Shown here piece after piece: positions 1 through 4,743 of a stretch of 8,313 nucleotides of DNA. The DNA is taken from positions 1-8,313 of the forward strand of contig NZLV01000063.1 of the NCBI GenBank assembly GCA_002694345.1, given 5' to 3'. Made by a program: the position numbers and the translations under genes. The DNA comes from Maricaulis sp. GTDB taxonomy: Bacteria; Pseudomonadota; Alphaproteobacteria; Caulobacterales; Maricaulaceae. Below the pieces are notes generated by a model. The model was not told where the DNA came from. It made no database searches and saw only the letters and a list, made by a program, of their open reading frames with translations. Numbering within the stretch: the first letter of the stretch is position 1; every line of letters starts with the position of its first letter.

Positions 1-2
1 CG

Positions 3-1280
3 GAGTTCGCCCGCGGCCTGTCCCGGCTTCAGGACAAGATGGAGCCCTTCGGCATGGCGCAGGCGCGCGCCACGATCGAGGCCGAGTTCGGCCAGCCGGT
101 CGAAGCGCTGTTTTCTGAATTCGGCGAGCCGGTCGCCGCCGCCTCCATCGCCCAGGTTCACAAGGCCCGCACGCCGGACGGGCGCGATGTCGCCGTGAAA
201 ATCCTGCGTCCGGACATCGAGAAGCGCATTGCGCGCGACATCCGCACCCTCTCCCTGGGCGCGGCCCTGGCCGAGCGCTTCTTCCCGGCGTCAAAGCGGC
301 TGGAACCCCGGAAATTCGTCGAGACCGTCTCGCGCTCCCTGACCGTGGAGACCGATCTTCGCCTGGAAGCCGCGGCGGCGTCCGAACTGGCCGAAGCCGC
401 CGCGGTGGCCGAGGGCTACCGCATCCCGACCGTGGATTGGGAGCGCTCGTCCAAACAGGTCCTGACGACGCAATGGATCGACGCCATTCCGCTGTCGGAT
501 ACGGAGCGGCTGGCCAATAGCGGACTGGACCGGTCCGAACTGGCCACCAAGCTGACCCGCGCCTTCCTGGCGACGGCTCTGGATCGCGGCGTGTTCCATG
601 CCGACATGCATGGCGGCAATTTGTTTGCCGATGACTCAGGCGATGTCTGGGCTGTCGATTTCGGCATCATGGGCCGGATCGGCCGGGCCGAGCGCCGCTT
701 CCTGGCGCTGATCCTCCACGGCTTCCTGACGCGCGACTACCAGGCCGCCGCCCGCGCCCACTTTGCGGCCGGCTATGTACCGGCCCACCATTCGGTCGAT
801 GATTTCGCCAGCGCCCTGCGCGCCGTGGGCGAACCGATCTTCGGCAAGAAGGCCGACGAAGTGCCGATGTCGCGCGTCCTGCTGCAATTGTTCGAGATCA
901 CCGATCTGTTCGACATGCGCCTGCGTCCGGAACTGGTGATGCTGCAAAAGACGATGGTCCAGTGCGAGGGTGTTTCCCGGCAGCTCGACCCGCAGCACGA
1001 CATGTGGGGCGCGGCAGCGCCGATCGTGGAACGCTGGATGCGGCGGGAGCTGGGCCCGGAAGGCCGGATCCGGGATCTCGGCGAGGACCTGGTGCGCCTG
1101 CACGACGCCGTGCGCCTGCTGCCCAAGGCGATCGAGGACTGGTCCGACATCGCCACCAAGCTCAAGGCCGGCGAACTGAAACTGGGCGGCAGCCCGCGCA
1201 TCCGCCCCTGGGCACTGCGCCTGGCCTGGCTGGGAGCGGCAGCCGTGCTGGGCGGCTGGCTCGTCTACACTTTCCAGTAG
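3..1280 (+). CDS. ubiB: UbiB, ABC1/ADCK-family atypical kinase-like protein of ubiquinone synthesis (5' end missing)
   Basis: The frame is open to the left edge (first whole codon at base 3), so about 425 C-terminal residues of a protein usually 500-550 long are visible; the KxGQ motif lies outside. The family is a membrane-associated atypical kinase/ATPase needed for coenzyme Q synthesis. Counting from the Met codon at base 39, seen motifs are the Ala-rich nucleotide loop EPVAAASIAQVH (30-41), the VAVK lysine segment (51-54), HADMHGGNLF (187-196) in place of the usual HADMHPGN, and DFGIMGRI (207-214). One hydrophobic membrane segment closes the protein (about 391-412). In many alphaproteobacteria ubiB sits between ubiE and coaBC-dut, which fits this neighbourhood. 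The next gene starts 55 bases downstream. The family assignment is secure; only the N-terminus is unseen. Confidence 0.95.
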   Translation, partial: EFARGLSRLQDKMEPFGMAQARATIEAEFGQPVEALFSEFGEPVAAASIAQVHKARTPDGRDVAVKILRPDIEKRIARDIRTLSLGAALAERFFPASKRLEPRKFVETVSRSLTVETDLRLEAAAASELAEAAAVAEGYRIPTVDWERSSKQVLTTQWIDAIPLSDTERLANSGLDRSELATKLTRAFLATALDRGVFHADMHGGNLFADDSGDVWAVDFGIMGRIGRAERRFLALILHGFLTRDYQAAARAHFAAGYVPAHHSVDDFASALRAVGEPIFGKKADEVPMSRVLLQLFEITDLFDMRLRPELVMLQKTMVQCEGVSRQLDPQHDMWGAAAPIVERWMRRELGPEGRIRDLGEDLVRLHDAVRLLPKAIEDWSDIATKLKAGELKLGGSPRIRPWALRLAWLGAAAVLGGWLVYTFQ

Positions 1281-1283
1281 AAT

Positions 1284-1312
1284 TTGAGCCAAAGGATACA
1301 CACTCCTTAAAC
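1284..1312 (+). promoter_or_regulatory. Putative housekeeping promoter for the globin gene
   Basis: TTGAGCC (1284-1290), 14 bases, then CCTTAAAC (1305-1312). This is close to the Caulobacter sigma-73 consensus TTGACGS-N10-14-GCTANAWC: 6 of 8 positions match in the -10 box and the spacing is in range. It begins just after the ubiB stop. Transcription would start near 1319, giving the globin mRNA a leader of only about 17 bases. It was matched by eye from memory of the consensus and is not proven. Confidence 0.4.
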
Positions 1313-1335
1313 GAAGGTGTGGTTGTGTCCGATCC

Positions 1336-1881
1336 ATGGCAAGGTTGAACCCGATTTCCGAAGAACATCGCTCGATCCAGCGTGAATTTTTCCGCTTGGA
1401 CGAGGATACCACCGACCGTATCCGTCACATGAAACCGCGGCTGATGCGCTATGCCGAGCGGGCCCTGGAGGGCGTGTTCGACCATCTCGTCGCCAATCCG
1501 GAAGTCGCCCACTATTTCGAGATTTCCGAGAACATCACCTATCTGCGCGCGGGCATGCTGGCGCATTGCGACCGCCTGTTCGCCTGCCGGTTTGATGATC
1601 TCTACTATGAAGCCACCGACCAGATGGGCGAGCGGCACTCCAAGCTGGAATACCAGTCGCACGTCTATACCGCGGCCTATACAAACATGCTGACCCGGAT
1701 CATCGAGCTGGCGCATGAGGACCGGAAGAAATTTTCCACGGAAGACCTGATCGCCCTCACCCGGATCACCCTGTACGACATGGAGCTGACGGTGGGTGCC
1801 TTCCACCACCACCGCATCGAAAAGCGCGACGCGCTGAACAGCGATGTGGTGAAAATCCAGCACCTGCTCACGGGAAGCTGA
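1336..1881 (+). CDS. Stand-alone globin-sensor-domain (protoglobin-like) haem protein
   Basis: This 181-residue protein matches the globin domain of globin-coupled sensors over nearly its whole length. It has the N-terminal LDEDTTDRIRHMKP segment (21-34), a helix around ALEGVFDHLVANPEVAHYF (43-61), and the F-helix region MGERHSKLEY (97-106), where His101 is the probable proximal haem ligand. A helical tail contains HHHR (157-160). No kinase, diguanylate cyclase or chemoreceptor output domain follows: the gene ends about 75 residues after the haem histidine. Such proteins bind haem and sense or handle O2, NO or CO; which gas cannot be read from the sequence. The position corresponding to the distal B10 Tyr of many sensor globins appears to be Phe48. 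The ATG at 1336 has no Shine-Dalgarno in front, and a GAAGG lies 18 bases upstream. The gene sits between ubiB and coaC, and a link to respiration is only suggested by that. Confidence 0.82.
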   Translation: MARLNPISEEHRSIQREFFRLDEDTTDRIRHMKPRLMRYAERALEGVFDHLVANPEVAHYFEISENITYLRAGMLAHCDRLFACRFDDLYYEATDQMGERHSKLEYQSHVYTAAYTNMLTRIIELAHEDRKKFSTEDLIALTRITLYDMELTVGAFHHHRIEKRDALNSDVVKIQHLLTGS

Positions 1882-1885
1882 TCCG

Positions 1886-1900
1886 CCCGGCGTTTCCGGG
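1886..1900. other. Small GC hairpin after the globin stop
   Basis: CCCGG, a 5-base loop, then CCGGG, starting five bases past the TGA. There is no T-run after it, so it is at best a weak attenuator or an mRNA 3'-end stabiliser, and may be chance in GC-rich DNA. Confidence 0.2.
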
Positions 1901-1945
1901 ACTTGGGAATTCGCGACAAACCGGCTACCTCTTGCCCATCAATCC

Positions 1946-1950
1946 GGGAG
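1946..1950 (+). promoter_or_regulatory. Ribosome binding site deciding the TTG start of coaC
   Basis: GGGAG, 7 bases before the TTG at 1958. No ATG or GTG in this frame fits the CoaC N-terminus better: the conserved ILLIVGGGIAAYK begins within six codons of the TTG. Confidence 0.65.
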
Positions 1951-1957
1951 CCTCTCC

Positions 1958-2500
1958 TTGTCCGAACCGCGCATTCTCCTGATCGTCGGTGGCGGTATCG
2001 CCGCCTACAAGTCGCTGGAACTCATCCGCGAGCTGAAGAAGCGCGGCATTGCAAGCCGCTGCATCCTGACGCGCTCGGGCGCGGAATTCGTGACGCCGCT
2101 GAGCCTGTCCGCCCTGTCCGGCGACAAGATCTACAGCGAGCTCTTTGATCTCACCGATGAAGCCGAGATGGGCCATATCGAGCTGTCGCGCTCGGCCGAT
2201 ATCGTGGTCGTGGCCCCCGCCACGGCGGACCTGATGGCCAAGGCTGCCAACGGGCTGGCCGGTGATCTGGCCTCCACAACCCTGCTGGCGACCGACAAGC
2301 CCGTCCTGATGGCTCCGGCGATGAATGTACGCATGTGGGACCATCCCGCCACGCAGCGCAATCTGACCACGCTGAAAGGCGATGGCGTGCATTTTGTCGG
2401 GCCCGATGAGGGCGAAATGGCCTGCGGCGAATTCGGACCGGGGCGCATGGCCGAGCCGGTCGCGATTGCCGATGCGATTGAAGGCCTGATCCGTGGCTGA
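1958..2500 (+). CDS. coaC: Phosphopantothenoylcysteine decarboxylase, stand-alone CoaC
   Basis: This FMN-dependent flavoprotein decarboxylates 4'-phosphopantothenoylcysteine to 4'-phosphopantetheine, the third step from pantothenate to coenzyme A. In the 180-residue product, visible family features are the N-terminal flavin-site strand ILLIVGGGIAAYK, the catalytic-His segment MGHIELSRSADI (His73), APATADLMAKAANGLAGDL, the PAMNVRMW substrate motif (Asn123) and the Cys loop MACGEFGPGRM (Cys156). The start is TTG with a good GGGAG site. In most bacteria CoaC is the N-terminal half of a CoaBC fusion; here the frame stops at TGA and the CoaB half starts eight bases earlier in another frame. All catalytic residues are kept, so the protein should work. 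The gene lies 76 bases after the globin gene and is probably in the same transcript as coaB. Confidence 0.93.
   Translation: MSEPRILLIVGGGIAAYKSLELIRELKKRGIASRCILTRSGAEFVTPLSLSALSGDKIYSELFDLTDEAEMGHIELSRSADIVVVAPATADLMAKAANGLAGDLASTTLLATDKPVLMAPAMNVRMWDHPATQRNLTTLKGDGVHFVGPDEGEMACGEFGPGRMAEPVAIADAIEGLIRG
2480..2484 (+). promoter_or_regulatory. Internal ribosome binding site for coaB
   Basis: GAAGG inside the last codons of coaC, 8 bases before the GTG at 2493. It supports coaB as a separately initiated, translationally coupled gene. The same bases encode Glu-Gly in CoaC, so coincidence is possible. Confidence 0.5.
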
Positions 2501-3143
2501 CACGCTGAAAGGACGCCACGTCCTGATCACGGCGGGACCGACGCGGGAGCCGATCGATCCGGTCCGCTTCATCTCCAATCATTCCTCCGGCCAGCAGGGC
2601 TATGCCATCGCGAAAGCCTGTGCCGCGCTGGGCGCGACGGTGACGCTGGTGGCCGGACCGACAGCCCTGGATGACCCGGAGGGGCTGGACACCGTGCATG
2701 TGGAGACGGCGCTGGAGATGCTGGCCGCGGTCGAAAACGCCTTGCCGGCGGATGTCTTCATCGCCGTGGCCGCCGTAGCGGACTGGCGGCCGGCCGAGGC
2801 GGCGGACAAGAAGCTGAAACTGGACAAGGGCGCGTTCACCAGCCTCGCCCTGACGGAAAACCCGGACATCCTGAAGACCATTTCCCATCTCGACAAAGAC
2901 CGGCCCGGCCTGGTGATCGGCTTTGCCGCGGAAACCCATGATGTGGAAGCCCTGGCCAAGGCCAAGCGCGTGCGCAAGGGCTGTGACTGGATCGTCGCCA
3001 ATGATGTGTCCGGTGATGTGATGGGCGGGGCAGAGAATGCCGTCCTCCTGGTCACAGAAGACGGGGTCGAAAGCTGGGACCGCATGCCCAAACAGGCGGT
3101 GGCCGATGCGCTGGCCCGGCAGATCGCCGCCGCACTCGACTGA
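2493..3143 (+). CDS. coaB: Phosphopantothenate-cysteine ligase, stand-alone CoaB
   Basis: The enzyme activates 4'-phosphopantothenate with a nucleotide (CTP in most bacteria) and joins it to cysteine, making the substrate of CoaC. In the 216-residue product the motifs are TAGPTREPIDPVRFISNHSSG (13-33; Asn29 corresponds to the catalytic Asn of the E. coli enzyme), AVADWRPAEAADKKLKL (94-110, with the lysine-rich segment needed for amide formation), NPDIL (123-127), GFAAET (143-148) and the IVANDVS segment (167-173). The usual Lys after SSG is Gln34 here. The start is GTG, 8 bases inside coaC and in a different frame. A product fused by one frameshift would have almost the same linker length as E. 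coli CoaBC, so a recent split or an indel error are both possible. CysK, encoded downstream, supplies the cysteine. Confidence 0.93.
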   Translation: MADTLKGRHVLITAGPTREPIDPVRFISNHSSGQQGYAIAKACAALGATVTLVAGPTALDDPEGLDTVHVETALEMLAAVENALPADVFIAVAAVADWRPAEAADKKLKLDKGAFTSLALTENPDILKTISHLDKDRPGLVIGFAAETHDVEALAKAKRVRKGCDWIVANDVSGDVMGGAENAVLLVTEDGVESWDRMPKQAVADALARQIAAALD

Positions 3144-3144
3144 G

Positions 3145-3153
3145 TTGTCCACA
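3145..3153 (+). promoter_or_regulatory. DnaA-box-like 9-mer, TTGTCCACA
   Basis: One mismatch (third base) from the strict box TTATCCACA. It starts two bases after the coaB stop and lies exactly one helical turn before a second copy in the same orientation. Binding is inferred from the match only. Confidence 0.45.
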
Positions 3154-3154
3154 T

Positions 3155-3163
3155 TGATCCACA
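3155..3163 (+). promoter_or_regulatory. DnaA-box-like 9-mer, TGATCCACA (G-box form)
   Basis: One mismatch from TTATCCACA, and as I recall identical to the weak G-box described at the Caulobacter replication origin. Its start is 10 bp from the start of the previous box. The cluster lies about 110-130 bp before the dut ATG. Confidence 0.5.
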
Positions 3164-3183
3164 GATCGGACGAGAGCTGTGGA
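3158..3183. repeat. Inverted repeat TCCACAG / CTGTGGA
   Basis: Perfect 7-bp arms (3158-3164 and 3177-3183) separated by 12 bases. The right arm also forms part of a weaker, reverse-oriented DnaA-like box (TCTTCCACA, complement of 3178-3186, two mismatches). It could instead be a short hairpin ending the coaB mRNA, but no T-run follows. Confidence 0.5.
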
Positions 3184-3223
3184 AGACCAGCGGGGAAAAC
3201 CCGGCGCGCGCTTGCCCCCGCGC

Positions 3224-3235
3224 GGCAGGCCTGCC
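3224..3235. repeat. 12-bp perfect palindrome before dut
   Basis: GGCAGGCCTGCC reads the same on both strands. It lies about 40 bp upstream of the dut start, downstream of the DnaA-like boxes. It could be an operator for a dimeric regulator or chance in GC-rich DNA. Confidence 0.35.
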
Positions 3236-3274
3236 CCTATGGGCCCAGCCGATTCTGACCGAGGAAGACCCGCC

Positions 3275-3730
3275 ATGACCGTCGCCGTGAAAATCCTGCC
3301 CCTGCCGCATTATGAGGGCCTGGCCCTGCCGGCCTATGAGACGCCGCAATCGGCCGGCATGGATCTGCGCGCGGCTGTGCCCGCGGACGAGCCGGTTTCC
3401 ATCCCGCCGGGCGAATGGCGGCTGATCCCGGTCGGGATCGCGATTGCCCTGCCGGGAGGCTTTGAAGCCCAGGTGCGCCCCCGCTCTGGCCTGGCCGCCA
3501 AGCACGGGATTTCCTGCGTCAACACGCCGGGCACGGTGGATGCCGATTATCGCGGCGAGATCCGGGTGAACCTGATCAATCACGGCCAGACCGAATTCAC
3601 CGTTCAGCGCGGCGACCGCATCGCCCAGATGATCATCGCCCCGGTCACCCAGGCCGTCTGGGAAGTCGCCGACAGCCTCGACGAGACCGAACGTGGCACG
3701 GGCGGGTTCGGCTCGACCGGGACGAAATAG
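3275..3730 (+). CDS. dut: Deoxyuridine 5'-triphosphate nucleotidohydrolase (dUTPase)
   Basis: It hydrolyses dUTP to dUMP and pyrophosphate, keeping uracil out of DNA and feeding thymidylate synthesis. All five trimeric-dUTPase motifs are present in the 151-residue product: AGMDLRA (27-33), RPRSGLA (68-74), GTVDADYRGEI (86-96, with Asp89 as probable catalytic base), RGDRIAQMI (112-120) and the Gly-rich C-terminal arm RGTGGFGSTG (140-149). The ATG at 3275 is chosen over an in-frame GTG at 3179 because it has GAGGAAG 7 bases upstream and gives the standard family length; the longer version would only add 32 Pro/Arg-rich residues. The gene lies 131 bp after coaB, so it may have its own promoter, and that gap carries DnaA-like boxes and a GANTC site. 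The coaBC-dut order is common in alphaproteobacteria. Confidence 0.97.
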   Translation: MTVAVKILPLPHYEGLALPAYETPQSAGMDLRAAVPADEPVSIPPGEWRLIPVGIAIALPGGFEAQVRPRSGLAAKHGISCVNTPGTVDADYRGEIRVNLINHGQTEFTVQRGDRIAQMIIAPVTQAVWEVADSLDETERGTGGFGSTGTK

Positions 3731-3737
3731 ATCGCGT

Positions 3738-3769
3738 TTGAGTGGAAATCCGCGCGCCGTGAATTAAAC
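3738..3769 (+). promoter_or_regulatory. Possible promoter of cysK
   Basis: TTGAGT (3738-3743) and AATTAAAC (3762-3769) lie in the AT-richer 62-bp gap between dut and cysK. They share TTTGAG and TTAAAC with the putative globin promoter, but the box spacing is about three bases longer and less ideal. Confidence 0.28.
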
Positions 3770-3792
3770 TCCCGCCCAAATGGAGACCCGAC

Positions 3793-4743
3793 ATGACGAA
3801 CACGCCCGGCCGCGGCCGCGTTTACACCTCGATTGACCAAACCGTTGGAAACACGCCGCTTGTCGAGCTGAAAAAGCTGGCCAATGCGCATGGTTCCAAG
3901 GCCCGCATCCTGGCCAAGCTGGAATTCTTCAACCCGCTGGCCTCGGTGAAAGACCGGATCGGCGTGGCGATGATCGATGCGCTGGAAGCCGCCGGCAAGC
4001 TGGGCGAAGGCAGCGTCATGGTCGAGCCGACCTCGGGCAATACGGGTATCGCCCTGGCCTTTGTCGCGGCCGCCCGCGGTCACCGCCTCATCCTGACCAT
4101 GCCGGAAAGCATGTCGATCGAGCGCCGCAAACTGCTGGCCCATCTGGGCGCGGAACTCGTCCTCACCGAAGCCCCCAAGGGGATGAAGGGCGCGATCGCC
4201 AAGGCACAGGAAATCATCGACGCCACGCCTGGCGCCGTGATGCCGAGCCAATTCTCCAACCCGGCCAATCCGGCGATCCACCGCGAAACCACCGCGCTGG
4301 AAATCTGGCATGACACGGCCGGCGAGGCGGATGTGCTGATTGCCGGTGTCGGCACGGGCGGCACGCTGACGGGCTGCGGACAGGTGCTGAAAGCCAAGAA
4401 GCCCGGCTTCCATGTCGTGGCTGTGGAACCGACCGACAGCCCCGTCCTGTCCGGCGGCAATCCCTCGCCGCACAAGATCCAGGGCATTGGCGCCGGTTTC
4501 GTGCCGGACATTCTGGATACCGGCCTGATCGACGAGATCGTCACCGTGTCCAATGAGGACGCCTTCGCCCTCGCCCGCGAAGCGGCCAAGCTGGAAGGCG
4601 TGCCGGGCGGGATTTCCTCGGGAGCAGCCCTCAAAGCGGCCCTGGAAGTCGGCAAGCGTGATGACATGGCCGGCAAGACGATCGTCGTGATCCTGGCCAG
4701 TTTTGCAGAGCGTTACCTGTCGACGGCCTTGTTCGAGGACTAG
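3793..4743 (+). CDS. cysK: Cysteine synthase A (O-acetylserine sulfhydrylase)
   Basis: This PLP enzyme of fold type II makes L-cysteine from O-acetylserine and sulfide in the cytoplasm. The 316-residue product shows the N-terminal VGNTPLVEL (18-26), the PLP lysine in NPLASVKDRIG (Lys53), the substrate loop TSGNTG (80-85), the QFSNPANP region (153-160), the phosphate-binding GTGGT (187-191) and the C-terminal GISSGA (273-278), where a Ser contacts the PLP ring. The N-terminal pattern and length favour CysK over CysM or cystathionine beta-synthase. The ATG has TGGAGA 7 bases upstream. The last bases, CTAG, also hold the stop codon of the convergent helicase gene, leaving no room for a terminator between them. 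Cysteine is also the co-substrate of CoaB, encoded upstream. Confidence 0.95.
   Translation: MTNTPGRGRVYTSIDQTVGNTPLVELKKLANAHGSKARILAKLEFFNPLASVKDRIGVAMIDALEAAGKLGEGSVMVEPTSGNTGIALAFVAAARGHRLILTMPESMSIERRKLLAHLGAELVLTEAPKGMKGAIAKAQEIIDATPGAVMPSQFSNPANPAIHRETTALEIWHDTAGEADVLIAGVGTGGTLTGCGQVLKAKKPGFHVVAVEPTDSPVLSGGNPSPHKIQGIGAGFVPDILDTGLIDEIVTVSNEDAFALAREAAKLEGVPGGISSGAALKAALEVGKRDDMAGKTIVVILASFAERYLSTALFED

Noticed and set aside
1301..1321. Hairpin terminator between ubiB and the globin gene
   Set aside because: The arms pair only as 4 bp, a mismatch and 3 bp, there is no T-run, and the segment is better explained as a promoter -10 region.
636..1412. 258-codon open frame on the - strand under ubiB
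   Set aside because: Antisense to a clear UbiB frame, rich in Gln/His/Arg, and with no motif.
3179..3274. N-terminal 32-residue extension of dUTPase from a GTG
   Set aside because: It has no ribosome site, its composition is Pro/Arg-rich, it covers the DnaA-like boxes and palindrome, and the ATG at 3275 has a strong ribosome site and gives the standard dUTPase length.
3144..3274. Chromosome replication origin in the coaB-dut gap
   Set aside because: There are only two good DnaA-like boxes, no AT-rich unwinding element, and no origin neighbour genes such as dnaA, hemE or parAB in the window.
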